Positions 20,330 to 31,869 of a stretch of DNA of 64,000 nucleotides are shown here, one piece after another. The first letter of the stretch is position 1; each line of letters begins with the position of its first letter. Under the pieces are notes generated by a model. That model saw only the letters and a program-made list of their open reading frames with translations. It had not been told where the DNA came from and did not search any database. Origin of the DNA: Pseudomonas agarici. GTDB taxonomy: Bacteria; Pseudomonadota; Gammaproteobacteria; Pseudomonadales; Pseudomonadaceae. The position numbers and the translations under genes were made by a program. The DNA lies in the NCBI RefSeq assembly GCF_900109755.1, contig NZ_FOAR01000015.1, positions 62,001 through 126,000 on the forward strand, in the 5' to 3' direction.

Positions 20330-23161
20330 TTAAACAGTAAAGGCATCTTGCAGCAGTTTTTCCTGCTGCTCAGCGTGCATCGATGCATAACCACAAGCAG
20401 GAGCAGCAGAAGCGTCACGACCGGCGTACTCGAGTATGAGCGACTTGTCGTGGCAGCTAATGATGCGACGCATGTGGTGCTGGCTGCTGTACCAGGCGCC
20501 CTGGTTCATCGGCTCTTCCTGACACCAGACGACGTGTTTCAGGTTTTTGTACGGTGCCAGGACTTCGATCAGGTCGTCCTCGGGGAATGGGTACAACTGC
20601 TCGATACGCACGATGGCGATATCGTCACGCTCTTCGGCACGGCGTTTTTCCAGCAGGTCGTAGTAGACCTTGCCGCTGCACAGAACCAGGCGCTGGACCT
20701 TTTTCGGATCCTGGGCGTCGATTTCCGGGATAACGGTCTGGAACGAACCTTCGGCCAGATCTTCCAGGGTAGAGATTGCCAGTTTGTGACGCAGCAGCGA
20801 CTTCGGCGTCAGCACAATCAGTGGCTTGCGCAATGGACGGATAACCTGACGGCGCAGCAGGTGGTAGATCTGCGCCGGGGTGGTCGGCACGCAGACCTGA
20901 ACGTTGTGCTCGGCGCACAGTTGCAGGTAGCGTTCCAAACGGGCCGAAGAGTGTTCCGGCCCCTGACCTTCATAACCGTGCGGCAGCAGCATGGTCAGGC
21001 CACACAAACGGCCCCACTTGTGCTCGCCACTGGTAATGAACTGGTCGACCACCACCTGGGCACCGTTGGCGAAATCACCGAACTGGGCTTCCCAGATAAC
21101 CAGGGCGTTCGGTGTGGTGGTCGAGTAGCCGTACTCGAACGCCAGCACCGCTTCTTCCGAAAGGAAGGAGTCGTACAAGTCGAAACGTGGTTGACCTTCA
21201 TACAGATTCTGCAACGGGATGTAGGTGCCCGCGTCTTTCTGGTTGTGCAGCACGGCATGACGGTGTGAGAACGTACCGCGACCGATGTCCTGTCCGGTCA
21301 TGCGAATCGGGTGACCTTCGAACGCCAGGGTCGCGTAGGCCATGGTTTCGGCATAACCCCAGTTGATCGGCAGGCCGCCGGCTTGCATCTTCTGGCGGTC
21401 TTCGTAGATTTTCGCGACCTGGCGCTGGACCACGAAGCCTTCTGGGGTTTCCAGCAGCTTGGCGGACAACTCCTGTAGGGTCTTGAGATCGAAGCGGGTG
21501 TCGTGACGGGCAGTCCATGCGTGCCCCAGGTAAGGACGCCAGTCGACGAACAACTCCTTGTTCGGCTCCTTGACCAGGCTCTTCACCACGTGCAGGCCGT
21601 TGTCCAGGGCGTTGCGGTATTCGTCGACTTTCGCCTGAACACGTGCCTCGTCCAGCACCTTGGCCTGGACCAGGCGCTCGGCGTACAGCTCGCGGGTAGT
21701 ACGCTGCTTGGTGATCTGTTGATACATCAGCGGCTGAGTGCCACTTGGCTCGTCAGCCTCGTTGTGGCCACGACGACGGTAGCAGACCAGGTCGATCACT
21801 ACGTCGCGCTTGTACTGCATGCGGTAGTCGACCGCCAGTTGAGTGACGAACAGCACGGCTTCCGGATCGTCACCATTCACATGGAGGATCGGAGCCTGGA
21901 TCATCTTCGCGACGTCGGTGGCGTACTCGGTGGAGCGCGAGTCCAGCGGGTTGCTGATGGTGAAACCGACCTGGTTGTTGATCACGATGTGGATCGTGCC
22001 GCCCGTCTTGAAGCCGCGAGTTTGCGACATCTGGAAGGTTTCCATGACCACGCCTTGACCTGCAAATGCAGCATCGCCGTGGAGGGAAATCGGCAGCACC
22101 TTGTCACCGGTCACATCGTTGCGACGATCCTGGCGGGCACGAACCGAACCTTCGACCACCGGGGAAACGATTTCCAGGTGGGACGGGTTGAACGCCATGG
22201 CCAGGTGCACTTCGCCACCTGTGGTCATCACGTTGGATGAGAAGCCCTGGTGGTATTTCACGTCACCGGAGCCCAGCTCGACCTTCTTCTTGCCTTCGAA
22301 CTCGTCGAACAGCTCGCGTGGGTTCTTGCCGAAGGTGTTGACCAACACGTTCAGACGGCCACGGTGGGCCATGCCGATAACAATTTCCTTGGTACCGTAG
22401 GAGCCTGAGCGCTGGATCATCTCATCCAGCATCGGAATCAGGCTCTCACCACCTTCCAGACCGAAACGCTTGGTGCCTGGGTATTTAGTACCCAGGTATT
22501 TTTCCAGACCTTCAGCGGCGGTGACGCGCTCGAGCAGGTGGCTCTTGACGTCCGGGGAGAAGGTCGGGCGACCGCGCACGCTTTCCAGACGCTGCTGGAA
22601 CCAGTGGCGTTGCTCGGAGTCGACGATATGGGTGAACTCGGCACCGATGGTGCGGCAATAGGTCTGCTGCAACGCTTCGTGAATTTCGCTTAAGCTCGCC
22701 TCTTCTTTGCCGATGAACAGGTCGCCGGCACGGAAGGTTGTATCAAGATCGGCATTGGTCAAGCCGTAATGATTGATCGACAGATCCGCGGGTGCAGGAC
22801 GCTGCCACAGTCCCAGCGGGTCGAGCTGGGCTGCCTGGTGGCCACGCATCCGGTAGGCCTGAATCAGTCGCAGCACCTCAACCTGCTTCTTCTCGTGCTC
22901 GCTGCTCACGCTACCGGCGGAAACCGGTTGGGCGCGGCGCTGGTTCTTTGCCAGCAACACGAAATGCTCGCGGATTGTAGAATGCGATACATCGGTGGCA
23001 GCGTTGCCGTCAGCGGGCAACGTCTGAAATTTGGTGCGCCACTCTTCTGGCACAGCGTTAGGGTCGTGCAGGTAGAGCTCATAGAGCTCTTCCACATAGG
23101 CAGCGTTACCACCTGAAAGATAGCCGCTATTCCACATGCGCTGCATCACGCTTTCTTGCAT
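20330..23161 (-). CDS. sucA: 2-oxoglutarate dehydrogenase E1
   Basis: This is a 943-residue thiamine-diphosphate enzyme that decarboxylates 2-oxoglutarate in the TCA cycle. The N-terminal E2-binding segment contains [18 protein letters not shown]; the thiamine-pyrophosphate region has [15 protein letters not shown]; the conserved [13 protein letters not shown] and [10 protein letters not shown] segments are present. It is the first gene of sucAB-lpdG. The 276 bases between it and the sdhB stop hold no gene; they must contain the suc promoter, which I could not place with certainty. Confidence 0.98.
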   Translation of the reverse strand: MQESVMQRMWNSGYLSGGNAAYVEELYELYLHDPNAVPEEWRTKFQTLPADGNAATDVSHSTIREHFVLLAKNQRRAQPVSAGSVSSEHEKKQVEVLRLIQAYRMRGHQAAQLDPLGLWQRPAPADLSINHYGLTNADLDTTFRAGDLFIGKEEASLSEIHEALQQTYCRTIGAEFTHIVDSEQRHWFQQRLESVRGRPTFSPDVKSHLLERVTAAEGLEKYLGTKYPGTKRFGLEGGESLIPMLDEMIQRSGSYGTKEIVIGMAHRGRLNVLVNTFGKNPRELFDEFEGKKKVELGSGDVKYHQGFSSNVMTTGGEVHLAMAFNPSHLEIVSPVVEGSVRARQDRRNDVTGDKVLPISLHGDAAFAGQGVVMETFQMSQTRGFKTGGTIHIVINNQVGFTISNPLDSRSTEYATDVAKMIQAPILHVNGDDPEAVLFVTQLAVDYRMQYKRDVVIDLVCYRRRGHNEADEPSGTQPLMYQQITKQRTTRELYAERLVQAKVLDEARVQAKVDEYRNALDNGLHVVKSLVKEPNKELFVDWRPYLGHAWTARHDTRFDLKTLQELSAKLLETPEGFVVQRQVAKIYEDRQKMQAGGLPINWGYAETMAYATLAFEGHPIRMTGQDIGRGTFSHRHAVLHNQKDAGTYIPLQNLYEGQPRFDLYDSFLSEEAVLAFEYGYSTTTPNALVIWEAQFGDFANGAQVVVDQFITSGEHKWGRLCGLTMLLPHGYEGQGPEHSSARLERYLQLCAEHNVQVCVPTTPAQIYHLLRRQVIRPLRKPLIVLTPKSLLRHKLAISTLEDLAEGSFQTVIPEIDAQDPKKVQRLVLCSGKVYYDLLEKRRAEERDDIAIVRIEQLYPFPEDDLIEVLAPYKNLKHVVWCQEEPMNQGAWYSSQHHMRRIISCHDKSLILEYAGRDASAAPACGYASMHAEQQEKLLQDAFTV

Positions 23162-23437
23162 GCTTGGTCACCCTCGGTTAGGGGACACCATCGGCGAAAA
23201 CACCGAGCAAGCTTGCAAAAGTCCGAATGCCGCGACTTGAACAAGTCACTTAGGATCACGCTGATAGTCCGGGTACCAGCCCGGATGCCCCTGCTGGTCT
23301 CATTTCTTCAAAATAAGAGCCACAGCTTTATGAGCCGTCGCTCAGGTTAAAACTACGGCGCCGGTTGAAGCCCGCGCCGCAGCTCTCTACAGGTACAGCG
23401 GTACTGCATTTACAACAACCGGATTACAGCAATCCAA

Positions 23438-24142
23438 TCACACGCCGCTTTGCAGCAGCATGAGACGGATGTGACCGATGGCCTTAGTCGGGTTCAGGCC
23501 TTTCGGACATACGTTGACGCAGTTCATGATCCCACGGCAGCGGAATACGCTGAACGGGTCATCCAGCGAAGCCAGACGCTCGACAGTCTTGGTGTCGCGG
23601 CTGTCTGACAGGAAGCGGTAGGCTTGCAGCAGAGCGGCCGGGCCCAGGAATTTGTCTGGGTTCCACCAGAAGGACGGGCAAGACGTCGAGCAGCAAGCGC
23701 ACAAGATGCACTCGTACAAGCCGTCGAGCTTTTCACGCTCTTCCGGAGACTGCAGACGCTCGATGGCCGGAGCCGGCGTATCGTTCTGCAGGAATGGCTT
23801 AACCTTCTCATATTGCTTGTAGAAGATGCTCATATCGACGACCAGGTCACGAATAACCGGCAAACCAGGCAACGGACGAACAACCAGCTTGTTGCCCTTG
23901 ACCACGGCGGACAGCGGCGTGATGCACGCCAGGCCGTTCTTGCCATTGATATTCATGCCATCGGAACCGCAAACGCCTTCACGGCAGGAGCGACGATAGG
24001 AGAATCCCTCGTCCTGCTCCTTGATCAGCGCCAGCACGTCCAGCACCATGAGGTCCTTGCCGCCGGTATCGACCTGGAAAACCTGGGTTTTCGGTGCCGA
24101 GTCGGTGTCGGGGTTGTAACGATAAACTTCGACTTGCAACAT
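23438..24142 (-). CDS. sdhB: succinate dehydrogenase iron-sulfur subunit
   Basis: This is a 234-residue subunit from the ATG at 24142 (MLQVEVYRYNPD); a GTG three codons upstream is an alternative. All cluster ligands are visible: the 2Fe-2S set in CREGVCGSDG plus the later LAC, the 4Fe-4S set in CILCACCSTSCP and the 3Fe-4S set in CRGIMNCVNVCPKG. It carries electrons from SdhA flavin to ubiquinone at SdhC/D. It is the last gene of sdhCDAB and starts 11 bases after sdhA. Confidence 0.98.
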   Translation of the reverse strand: MLQVEVYRYNPDTDSAPKTQVFQVDTGGKDLMVLDVLALIKEQDEGFSYRRSCREGVCGSDGMNINGKNGLACITPLSAVVKGNKLVVRPLPGLPVIRDLVVDMSIFYKQYEKVKPFLQNDTPAPAIERLQSPEEREKLDGLYECILCACCSTSCPSFWWNPDKFLGPAALLQAYRFLSDSRDTKTVERLASLDDPFSVFRCRGIMNCVNVCPKGLNPTKAIGHIRLMLLQSGV

Positions 24143-24153
24143 AGCGGTCACCC

Positions 24154-25926
24154 TTAATAAGTCCGGACTTTAGGTTCGAAAGTCGGAACGGTCTTCGGCG
24201 AGAAGTTCACGGCACGTTTCGCAACGCGTTTCTCACCCGGGAAGTACAGGGTGTGGCACAGCCAGTTTTCGTCGTCGCGGTCTTCGAAGTCTTCACGGGC
24301 GTGGGCACCGCGGGACTCTTTACGCACTTCTGCAGCGATGGCTGTGGCTTCGGCCACTTCCAGCAGGTTCTGCAGCTCCAGGGCTTCGATACGTGCGGTG
24401 TTGAATGCCTGCGATTTGTCGTTGATCTTGACGTTGGCAATACGCTCGCGCAGGCCAGCCAACTGGGCGATACCCTTCTGCATGTATTCACCGGTGCGGA
24501 ATACACCGAAGTAGTTCTGCATGCAGCTTTGCAACTCGCGACGCAGGGTAGCCACGTCTTCACCGTCGGTACGCTCGTTGAGCTTGGCCAGGCGGTTCAG
24601 GGCAACTTCGACGTCGGTGTCGCTGGCGTCACGGTATTCGATACCGTCGGTCAGGGCCTTTTCCAGGTGCAGGCCGGCCGCACGACCGAATACCACCAGG
24701 TCGAGCAGCGAGTTACCGCCCAGGCGGTTGGCGCCGTGAACCGATACGCACGCCACTTCTCCCACCGCGAACAGGCCAGGGATAATGGTGTCGACGCCTT
24801 CGGCGTTCTGGGTGATGGCCTGGCCATGAATGTTGGTGGCAACGCCGCCCATCATATAGTGGCAGGTTGGCACAACCGGGACCGGAGCAGTCACCGGGTC
24901 AACATGCGCAAACGTCTTGGACAGCTCGCAGATACCTGGCAGGCGGCTGTGCAGCACTTCCTCGCCAAGGTGGTCGAGCTTGAGCATCACGTAGTCGCCA
25001 TTCGGACCGCAACCGTTGCCGGCGATGATTTCCTTCACCATCGAACGGGCAACCACGTCGCGACCGGCCAGGTCTTTCGCGTTCGGCGCATAACGCTCCA
25101 TGAAACGCTCGCCGTGCTTGTTGATCAGATAACCACCTTCACCACGGCAACCTTCGGTCACCAACACGCCGGCGCCGGCGATACCGGTCGGATGGAACTG
25201 CCACATTTCGATGTCTTGCACCGGTACGCCAGCGCGCAGGGCCATGCCGACGCCGTCGCCGGTGTTGATCAGGGCATTGGTGGTGGACGAGTAGATACGA
25301 CCGGCACCGCCGGTAGCCAGGACAGTGGCCTTGGCACGGATATAGCTGGTTTCACCGGTTTCGATGCAGATGGCGATCACCCCGACGAACGCACCGTCCT
25401 GGTTCTTCACCAGATCAACGGCATAGTACTCGTTCAGGAAGGTGGTGCCGGCTTTCAGGTTACCTTGGTAAAGCGTGTGCAGCAGGGCGTGACCGGTGCG
25501 GTCGGACGCCGCGCAGGTACGTGCCGCCTGGCCGCCCTTGCCGAAGTCCTTGGACTGGCCGCCGAATGGGCGCTGGTAGATACGACCGGATTCAGTGCGG
25601 GAGAACGGCAAGCCCATATGATCCAGCTCGAACACCGCGGCAGGGCCTTCCTGACACATGTACTCGATAGCGTCCTGGTCGCCGATATAGTCGGACCCCT
25701 TGACGGTATCGTACATGTGCCAGCGCCAATCGTCGTTCGGGTCGGCCGAAGCAATGGCGCAGGTGATGCCGCCCTGAGCCGATACAGTGTGTGAACGGGT
25801 CGGGAACACCTTGGTGATCACGGCCGTCCTGTGGCCGCCCTGAGCCAACTGCAGTGCGGCACGCATGCCTGCGCCGCCGCCGCCAATGATGATGGCGTCA
25901 AAAGAGATCGTTGGAATGTTAGCCAT
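24154..25926 (-). CDS. sdhA: succinate dehydrogenase flavoprotein subunit
   Basis: This is a 590-residue catalytic subunit oxidising succinate to fumarate on the inner face of the membrane. It has the FAD motif [16 protein letters not shown], the covalent flavin His in [11 protein letters not shown], the active-site [21 protein letters not shown] segment and the conserved Arg region RHGANRLGG-like stretch ([14 protein letters not shown]). It ends with the usual KVRTY. It is three bases from the sdhD stop. Confidence 0.98.
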   Translation of the reverse strand: MANIPTISFDAIIIGGGGAGMRAALQLAQGGHRTAVITKVFPTRSHTVSAQGGITCAIASADPNDDWRWHMYDTVKGSDYIGDQDAIEYMCQEGPAAVFELDHMGLPFSRTESGRIYQRPFGGQSKDFGKGGQAARTCAASDRTGHALLHTLYQGNLKAGTTFLNEYYAVDLVKNQDGAFVGVIAICIETGETSYIRAKATVLATGGAGRIYSSTTNALINTGDGVGMALRAGVPVQDIEMWQFHPTGIAGAGVLVTEGCRGEGGYLINKHGERFMERYAPNAKDLAGRDVVARSMVKEIIAGNGCGPNGDYVMLKLDHLGEEVLHSRLPGICELSKTFAHVDPVTAPVPVVPTCHYMMGGVATNIHGQAITQNAEGVDTIIPGLFAVGEVACVSVHGANRLGGNSLLDLVVFGRAAGLHLEKALTDGIEYRDASDTDVEVALNRLAKLNERTDGEDVATLRRELQSCMQNYFGVFRTGEYMQKGIAQLAGLRERIANVKINDKSQAFNTARIEALELQNLLEVAEATAIAAEVRKESRGAHAREDFEDRDDENWLCHTLYFPGEKRVAKRAVNFSPKTVPTFEPKVRTY

Positions 25927-25929
25927 GAA

Positions 25930-26298
25930 TCAGATACCCCAGAGAATCTGCACACCCCAGACGAAGTACGCGAACATCGCAATGCCGCATACCACCTGGA
26001 AAAGAAAACGCACTACAGTCGCGGACTTGCCGAGCGCCATCGGCGTCAGGTAGTCGGTCGCGATGGTCCACATGCCAACCCAGGCGTGAGCGCCCAGGGC
26101 CACCAGCGACAGCAGACTGAAGATGCGCATCCAACCGTGAGAGAACAGCTCGTGCCATTGGGCGTAGCCCAGGCCCGGGTTCGCGATGAGGTATCCGATC
26201 AGAAACAGGAAGTAAGCCGCGAGAACGACCGCCGACACGCGCTGTGCCATCCAGTCATAGAGGCCCGAACGCGAGAGGTTCGTGACGTTAGTTACCAT
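25930..26298 (-). CDS. sdhD: succinate dehydrogenase membrane anchor SdhD
   Basis: This is a 122-residue integral membrane protein with three hydrophobic segments (VSAVVLAAYFLFLIGYLI; IFSLLSLVALGAHAWVGMW; VVCGIAMFAYFVWGVQIL). The haem-ligand region HAWVGMWTIATDYL is conserved. With SdhC it anchors SdhAB and forms the quinone site and haem b. Its start overlaps the sdhC end by seven bases. Confidence 0.96.
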   Translation of the reverse strand: MVTNVTNLSRSGLYDWMAQRVSAVVLAAYFLFLIGYLIANPGLGYAQWHELFSHGWMRIFSLLSLVALGAHAWVGMWTIATDYLTPMALGKSATVVRFLFQVVCGIAMFAYFVWGVQILWGI

Positions 26299-26666
26299 AT
26301 CCAGACTCCTGCCAGAACGATTACCACTACGGAAACAGCGATAACGATTTTCGAGCCCAGCTTGCCGCCTTCAAGCGTATCGCCGATGCCCGTGTCCATG
26401 ATCAGATGGCGCACGCCGGCAACCAGGTGATACAACAAGGCGGATAGGATGCCCCAAATCACTAGCTTGGCTAGCGGACTGGTCAGACACGCTTTCACCT
26501 GACCGAAGCCTTCCTCGGAGCTCAGCGACTTGTCCAATGCATAGAGCATGATGGCCAGACTGACAAAGAGGACGACACCGGAAATACGGTGAAGAATGGA
26601 CGTGTAAGCAGTGACTGGGAGTTTGATGGTCCTTAGGTCTAGGTTTACAGGTCGTTGGCTTTTCAC
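26292..26666 (-). CDS. sdhC: succinate dehydrogenase cytochrome b556 subunit SdhC
   Basis: This is a 124-residue protein with three membrane segments. The N-terminal RPVNLDLRTIKLPVTAYTSILHRISG is the SdhC signature, including the Ser/Arg quinone-site residues; the haem-binding His is in LYHLVAGVRHLIMD. It is the first gene of the sdh operon. A good sigma-70 promoter lies about 140 bases upstream on the minus strand. Confidence 0.96.
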   Translation of the reverse strand: MKSQRPVNLDLRTIKLPVTAYTSILHRISGVVLFVSLAIMLYALDKSLSSEEGFGQVKACLTSPLAKLVIWGILSALLYHLVAGVRHLIMDTGIGDTLEGGKLGSKIVIAVSVVVIVLAGVWIW

Positions 26667-26803
26667 GGCTTTTTTTCACACTGAAGAGCCCCTAACAATC
26701 AGGGCAAAGTTGTTGGGCAAGTGCACTGGTCAGGTACCCACCACCCAGGGAGTGACGACCCCCAATAAAAACAGGCCCAAAAGCCTCTGGCGGTCGGACG
26801 CCG

Positions 26804-26832
26804 AGTATAGACAGTTAGGCTACTAATGACAA
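26804..26832 (-). promoter_or_regulatory. sigma-70 promoter for sdhCDAB
   Basis: On the minus strand TTGTCA (26832-26827) and TATACT (26809-26804) are separated by exactly 17 bases. It is the best promoter in the 366-base divergent region between sdhC and gltA. It implies an untranslated leader of about 130 bases. Confidence 0.75.
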
Positions 26833-26946
26833 CGCAAAGGACTACCTCCAGTGGTGCATTGCATTAGTGGGATAAAAGGCGTAAATAGCGGTCAATTTCG
26901 AGGAAAAATAGCACTCCAAGCGCTCTGGCACATGACTTTTGGCAAA

Positions 26947-26974
26947 TTGACTTTCGAATTTATCTCACTATAGT
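26947..26974 (+). promoter_or_regulatory. sigma-70 promoter for gltA
   Basis: TTGACT (26947-26952) and TATAGT (26969-26974) are separated by 16 bases and lie about 60 bases before the gltA ATG, which has a strong AGGAGG ribosome site at about 27023. The area between this and the sdh promoter is AT-rich and could hold regulator sites, but I recognise none. Confidence 0.75.
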
Positions 26975-27032
26975 GGTGCGGGCCCTGCGTGGGGGGCCTG
27001 TCTGATGATTTCAAGCATAAATAGGAGGCCAT

Positions 27033-28322
27033 ATGGCTGACAAAAAAGCGCAGTTGATCATCGAGGGCGCAGCCCCCGTCGAGCTGCCCATTTTAACCGG
27101 CACCGTGGGTCCTGACGTAATCGACGTGCGGGGCCTGACGGCCACGGGTCGGTTCACCTTCGACCCTGGCTTCATGTCGACTGCGTCCTGCGAGTCGAAA
27201 ATCACCTATATCGACGGCGATAACGGCACTTTGCTGCATCGTGGCTACCCGATCGAGCAACTGGCCGAGAAATCCGACTACCTGGAAACCTGCTACCTGC
27301 TGCTCAACGGCGAACTGCCGACCGCAGAGCAGAAAGCCAAGTTCGTCAGCACCGTGAAGAACCACACCATGGTGCACGAGCAGTTGAAGACCTTCTTCAA
27401 CGGCTTTCGCCGCGACGCCCATCCGATGGCCGTCATGTGCGGCGTGGTCGGCGCCCTGTCAGCCTTCTACCACGACTCCCTGGATATCAATAACCCCCAA
27501 CACCGCGAAATCTCCGCGGTCCGCCTGGTGGCCAAGATGCCGACCCTGGCAGCCATGGTGTACAAGTACTCCATGGGGCAACCCATGATGTACCCGCGCA
27601 ACGACCTGTCCTACGCGGAAAACTTCCTGCACATGATGTTCAACACCCCGTGCGAGATCAAACCGATCAGCCCGGTGCTCGCCAAGGCCATGGACCGCAT
27701 CTTCATCCTCCATGCCGACCACGAGCAGAACGCATCGACCTCTACCGTTCGTCTGGCAGGCTCCTCGGGGGCCAACCCGTTCGCCTGCATCGCCGCCGGC
27801 ATCGCGGCACTGTGGGGCCCCGCCCACGGCGGTGCCAACGAAGCGGTCCTGACCATGCTCGATGAAATTGGCGATGTCTCGAACATCGACAAGTTCATTG
27901 CCAAGGCCAAGGACAAGAACGATCCGTTCAAGCTGATGGGCTTCGGCCACCGGGTCTACAAGAACCGCGACCCACGCGCCACCGTGATGAAGCAGACCTG
28001 CGACGAAGTACTCAAAGAGCTGGGCATCACCAACGATCCACAGCTGGAACTGGCCATGCGTCTCGAAGAGATTGCCCTGACCGACCCCTACTTCATCGAG
28101 CGCTCGCTGTACCCGAACGTCGACTTCTATTCGGGGATCATCCTCAAGGCAATCGGCATTCCAACCAGTATGTTCACCGTGATCTTCGCCCTGGCGCGGA
28201 CCGTGGGCTGGATCTCCCACTGGAAGGAAATGCTCTCCAGCCCGTACAAGATTGGCCGCCCACGCCAGTTGTACACCGGCTACGAGTCGCGTGACATCAG
28301 CCGACTGGAAGACCGCAAGTAA
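27033..28322 (+). CDS. gltA: citrate synthase
   Basis: This is a 429-residue type II (hexameric, NADH-sensitive family) citrate synthase that condenses oxaloacetate and acetyl-CoA. The catalytic residues are in [29 protein letters not shown] and the C-terminal [14 protein letters not shown] segment. It is divergent from the sdh operon, so the TCA genes share one control region, and is followed by a strong terminator. Confidence 0.98.
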   Translation: MADKKAQLIIEGAAPVELPILTGTVGPDVIDVRGLTATGRFTFDPGFMSTASCESKITYIDGDNGTLLHRGYPIEQLAEKSDYLETCYLLLNGELPTAEQKAKFVSTVKNHTMVHEQLKTFFNGFRRDAHPMAVMCGVVGALSAFYHDSLDINNPQHREISAVRLVAKMPTLAAMVYKYSMGQPMMYPRNDLSYAENFLHMMFNTPCEIKPISPVLAKAMDRIFILHADHEQNASTSTVRLAGSSGANPFACIAAGIAALWGPAHGGANEAVLTMLDEIGDVSNIDKFIAKAKDKNDPFKLMGFGHRVYKNRDPRATVMKQTCDEVLKELGITNDPQLELAMRLEEIALTDPYFIERSLYPNVDFYSGIILKAIGIPTSMFTVIFALARTVGWISHWKEMLSSPYKIGRPRQLYTGYESRDISRLEDRK

Positions 28323-28352
28323 AGTCTGGCGCTGAGACTTTAGCTGCATCGA

Positions 28353-28384
28353 AAACGGCCCCTTGATAGGGGCCGTTTCTGTTT
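28353..28384 (+). terminator. terminator of gltA
   Basis: A perfect 10-bp stem AAACGGCCCC / GGGGCCGTTT with a 6-nt loop is followed by TCTGTTT. It begins 31 bases after the gltA stop. Confidence 0.88.
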
Positions 28385-28444
28385 GTGGCGCTCTTTCTAG
28401 CCCTGCCGAGCCTGCTCTGCCATCTTCGCGGACACCATGACGGC

Positions 28445-28477
28445 AAAAAAATGCCCCGATCTCATATCAGGGCATTT
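28445..28477 (-). terminator. terminator of the actP operon
   Basis: On the minus strand a stem AAATGCCC-TGAT / ATC-GGGGCATTT with a 5-nt loop is followed by seven Ts. It lies 36 bases past the actP stop. The gltA terminator faces it, so the two operons are insulated. Confidence 0.85.
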
Positions 28478-28512
28478 CGTTTCGGCATCGCCTATATAGA
28501 CGCCTGTACCCC

Positions 28513-30171
28513 TTAGTGAGAAACCGCCCCGCTCGCCCCCAGGCCGGTCTGCGAACGCACGAACTGCGGGAGGAACAACGCCCGCTCGTTCTCGGCCGCC
28601 GCCGACTTATCGGTGATGGAGAAGAACCAGATCCCGATGAACGCAATGACCATCGAGAACAGTGCCGGATACTCGTAAGGGAAAATCGCCTTTTCATGAT
28701 GCATGATCTGCACCCAGATGGTCGGGCCGAGGATCATCAGCCCCACTGCGCTGAGCAGCCCCATCCAGCCGCCGATCATCGCGCCACGGGTGGTCAGCTT
28801 CTTCCAGTACATGGAGAGCAACAGCACCGGGAAGTTGCAACTGGCGGCAATGGAAAACGCCAGGCCGACCATGAACGCGATGTTCTGGCTTTCGAACAAG
28901 ATACCCAGGCCGATCGCCAGCACGCCGAGAGCGACGGTGGTAATCTTCGAGACACGGATCTCATCTTTCTCGTTGACCTTGCCCTTCTTGATCACACTGG
29001 CATACAGATCATGGGACACCGCCGACGCACCGGCCAAGGTCAGGCCCGCTACTACCGCGAGGATGGTCGCAAACGCCACCGCCGAAATGAAGCCGAGGAA
29101 CACGCTACCGCCCACTGCGTCGGCCAGGTGCACCGCGGCCATGTTGTTACCGCCGAGCAAGGCTCCTGCGGCATCCTTGAACGCCGGGTTGGTGCTGACC
29201 AACAGGATCGCGCCAAAACCGATGATAAAGGTCAGGATATAGAAGTAGCCGATGAAACCAGTGGCATACAGCACGCTCTTGCGCGCTTCCTTGGCGTCGC
29301 TCACGGTGAAGAAGCGCATCAGGATATGTGGCAGGCCGGCGGTACCGAACATCAGTGCCAGGCCGAGGGAAAACGCTGAGATCGGATCTTTCACCAGCCC
29401 GCCCGGACTCATGATCGCTTCACCCTTGGGGTGAACCTTGATCGCTTCGGCGAACAGCGTGTTGAAGTCGAAGTTGACGTGCTTCATCACCATCAGCGCC
29501 ATGAACGAGGCGCCCGACAACAGCAGTACCGCCTTGATAATCTGTACCCAGGTGGTTGCCAGCATGCCGCCGAACAACACATAGAGACACATCAGGATAC
29601 CCACCAGGATCACCGCGACATGGTAGTCGAGGCCGAACAGTAGCTGGATCAGCTTGCCGGCACCGACCATCTGGGCAATCAGGTAGAACGCCACCACCAC
29701 CAGCGAACCGCAGGCCGACAGCGAGCGGATCTGGGTTTGTCCGAGGCGGTAGGATGCCACGTCGGCAAAGGTGTACTTGCCCAGGTTGCGCAGGCGCTCG
29801 GCGATCAGGAACAGGATGATCGGCCAGCCCACCAGGAAACCGATGGAGTAGATCAGGCCATCGTAGCCCGAAGCGAACACCAGCGCGGAAATCCCCAGGA
29901 AGGACGCCGCCGACATGTAGTCGCCGGCAATTGCCAGGCCGTTCTGAAAGCCGGTGATCTTGCCGCCCGCCGCGTAATAGTCAGCGGCCGATTTGTTGCG
30001 CTTGGAAGCCCAATAAGTGATGCACAGGGTAGCGCCGACAAACGCGATGAACATCACGATTGCTGAGACGTTAAGGGGTTGTTTGTGCACTTCGCCCGTC
30101 AACGCATCGGCGGCCCACAAGGTGGAAGCGAAGGCCATGAGGCCCAAGGCTGCTAGAAGATGCCGGATCAT
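28513..30171 (-). CDS. actP: cation/acetate symporter ActP
   Basis: This is a 552-residue solute:sodium symporter family protein with a cleavable N-terminal leader ([13 protein letters not shown]) and about 13 membrane segments. The family pattern includes [34 protein letters not shown] and [20 protein letters not shown]. It imports acetate and related short carboxylates. Its ATG overlaps the DUF485 stop (ATGA), the universal yjcH-actP arrangement. The same position in P. aeruginosa lies near betaine uptake genes, so the real substrate could be another small acid. Confidence 0.9.
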   Translation of the reverse strand: MIRHLLAALGLMAFASTLWAADALTGEVHKQPLNVSAIVMFIAFVGATLCITYWASKRNKSAADYYAAGGKITGFQNGLAIAGDYMSAASFLGISALVFASGYDGLIYSIGFLVGWPIILFLIAERLRNLGKYTFADVASYRLGQTQIRSLSACGSLVVVAFYLIAQMVGAGKLIQLLFGLDYHVAVILVGILMCLYVLFGGMLATTWVQIIKAVLLLSGASFMALMVMKHVNFDFNTLFAEAIKVHPKGEAIMSPGGLVKDPISAFSLGLALMFGTAGLPHILMRFFTVSDAKEARKSVLYATGFIGYFYILTFIIGFGAILLVSTNPAFKDAAGALLGGNNMAAVHLADAVGGSVFLGFISAVAFATILAVVAGLTLAGASAVSHDLYASVIKKGKVNEKDEIRVSKITTVALGVLAIGLGILFESQNIAFMVGLAFSIAASCNFPVLLLSMYWKKLTTRGAMIGGWMGLLSAVGLMILGPTIWVQIMHHEKAIFPYEYPALFSMVIAFIGIWFFSITDKSAAAENERALFLPQFVRSQTGLGASGAVSH

Positions 30172-30479
30172 TGCTGAGCCTCCTTGAGAATCGCATTGTT
30201 AAGGTCGTCGAATTCACCATTGGCGCGACGCACGTAGATTGCAGTGAGAATAAAAGCCGAGACAATCAGCCCGACGCCAATCGGTATTCCCCAGGTAACC
30301 GAAGACGTCGGACTGAGCTTGGCACCCAGCACTTGCGGCCCGTATGCAATCAAAAGAATGAAGCCCGAATACAACCCAAGCATGATCGCCGAAAGAATCC
30401 AGGCGAATCGTTCCCTTTTCCTGACCAGCTCCTTGAAGCGCGGGCTGTTCTGAATCGAGAGGTAAATGCTGTCGTTCAT
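30168..30479 (-). CDS. DUF485 membrane protein (YjcH family)
   Basis: This is a 103-residue protein with two membrane segments (about residues 25-47 and 60-82) and the DUF485 signature [26 protein letters not shown]485 proteins are almost always encoded just before an ActP-type symporter and are thought to help it, although the mechanism is unknown. I chose the ATG at 30479 (MNDSIYLS) over an upstream in-frame ATG at 30515, which adds residues not typical of the family. Confidence 0.88.
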   Translation of the reverse strand: MNDSIYLSIQNSPRFKELVRKRERFAWILSAIMLGLYSGFILLIAYGPQVLGAKLSPTSSVTWGIPIGVGLIVSAFILTAIYVRRANGEFDDLNNAILKEAQQ

Positions 30480-30684
30480 TGTTTTTATCCTCGCAGCACA
30501 GATGAGATGAAACATTTTTTACTTTAGGCGGCTGGGGAAGCGAAACCAGACGACCTTAGTATTAGAACGACACTAGTCCAGATTCGGAACAGCGGTGGGC
30601 AATGAGGCAAATCTTCAACAGACGGCAACACGAAGGCCACCGGGCAGAACGGCCAGGCCGCCTTCGCCTGAGGCCTTCGAAGTA

Positions 30685-31536
30685 TTACTGGGTCCACTCG
30701 GCGACGCGATCGGGATGCTTGCCTACCCATTCCTTGGCCGCCGCTTCAGGCTTGGCGCCGTCCTGGATCGCTAGCATGACTTCGCCGATTTCGTCTTTCG
30801 AAGCCCACTGGAATTTCTTCAGAAAAGCCGCCACTTCCGGCGCTTTCTTATTCAGGCCCTTACTGCCGATGCTGTTCACCGTTTCAGCCGCGCCATACAC
30901 GCTCTTCGGATCGTCGAGGAAACGCAGTTTCCACTTGGCGAACATCCAGTGCGGTACCCAGCCAGTCACGGCGATGGATTCGTTCTTCTCGTGCGCACGG
31001 GTCAGTTCCGCAATCATCGCCGCCCCCGAGCTAGCTTGCAGCTTGTAGGTATCGAGACCGTAGTCCTTGATGGCCTGCTCGGTCTTGAGCATCACGCCCG
31101 AGCCGGCATCGATACCCACGATCTTGTTCTTGAAGGTCGCGTCGTCCTTGAGGTCGGCGATGGATTTGGCCTTGACGTACTCCGGCACGATCAGCCCGAT
31201 CTTGGCATCCTTGAAGTTGGGGCCGTAGTCGACCACTTTGTCCTTGTTCTTGGCCCAGTACTCGCCATGGGTCACTGGCAGCCAGGCCGAAAGCATGGCA
31301 TCGAGCTTGCCGGTGGCAACGCCCTGCCACATGATCCCGGTGGCCACGGCCTGCAACTTCACGTCGTAACCCAACTTCTGTTTGATCACTTCAGCAGCCA
31401 CATGGGTGGTGGCAACACTATCGGACCAGCCATCGACATAACCAATGGTCACCGTCTTTGCATCGGCACCGGCCAAGCTGGAACTGACCGCAAACACCAG
31501 AGCGGCACCTACGCCTAAGAGTCGTCGTATCTTCAT
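30685..31536 (-). CDS. betX: orphan glycine betaine/choline-type substrate-binding protein (BetX-like)
   Basis: This is a 283-residue OpuAC-family periplasmic protein with a signal peptide (GVGAALVFAVSSSLAGADA). Trp residues sit in GYVDGWSDS, GIMWQGVATG, SAWLPVTHGEYW and GWVPHWMF, as in the aromatic boxes that bind quaternary ammonium groups. No permease or ATPase gene is nearby. In P. aeruginosa, BetX (PA3236) lies beside an actP/DUF485 pair and feeds the distant CbcWV transporter; the same arrangement here is why I use the symbol, from remembered synteny. The ligand is probably glycine betaine. GGGGAAG precedes the ATG. Confidence 0.82.
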   Translation of the reverse strand: MKIRRLLGVGAALVFAVSSSLAGADAKTVTIGYVDGWSDSVATTHVAAEVIKQKLGYDVKLQAVATGIMWQGVATGKLDAMLSAWLPVTHGEYWAKNKDKVVDYGPNFKDAKIGLIVPEYVKAKSIADLKDDATFKNKIVGIDAGSGVMLKTEQAIKDYGLDTYKLQASSGAAMIAELTRAHEKNESIAVTGWVPHWMFAKWKLRFLDDPKSVYGAAETVNSIGSKGLNKKAPEVAAFLKKFQWASKDEIGEVMLAIQDGAKPEAAAKEWVGKHPDRVAEWTQ

Positions 31537-31869
31537 CGTTACTTCCCCGAAAGTGCTGCGCCCGACGGCTGTCGAGCAACATCAACATGATAGTTAGGGT
31601 GCACGGCGCCCCCTTCACGCCCCAGGGTCAAAACCCGTTCGATCATCAGCGGAGTACTGACGCCCTGATCATCAACCCGGCCCGCCAATCGACCTGCTCT
31701 GGCAGCGACCTCAAGGCAGCGAGAAACGACATCAGAACGCCAGCAATCAGGGCTTCGAGACAGCGGCTCATTTATTGCGCCCGAACTTTGCATGACAAAA
31801 TACTGCGCAGGCCCAAGACCAGGATGATTCCGGGTAATATGCGCAGCTTTGTTCCCAGACGGCCTGACC
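31537..31869. other. intergenic region between betX and the GH17 gene
   Basis: This is a 333-base divergent gap. It must hold promoters for both neighbours. I see no confident promoter pair, hairpin, repeat or additional gene in it. Confidence 0.6.

Noticed and set aside
24253-25794. 513-residue open frame antisense to sdhA
   Set aside because: A shadow of sdhA caused by third-position GC bias; no start signal or family pattern.
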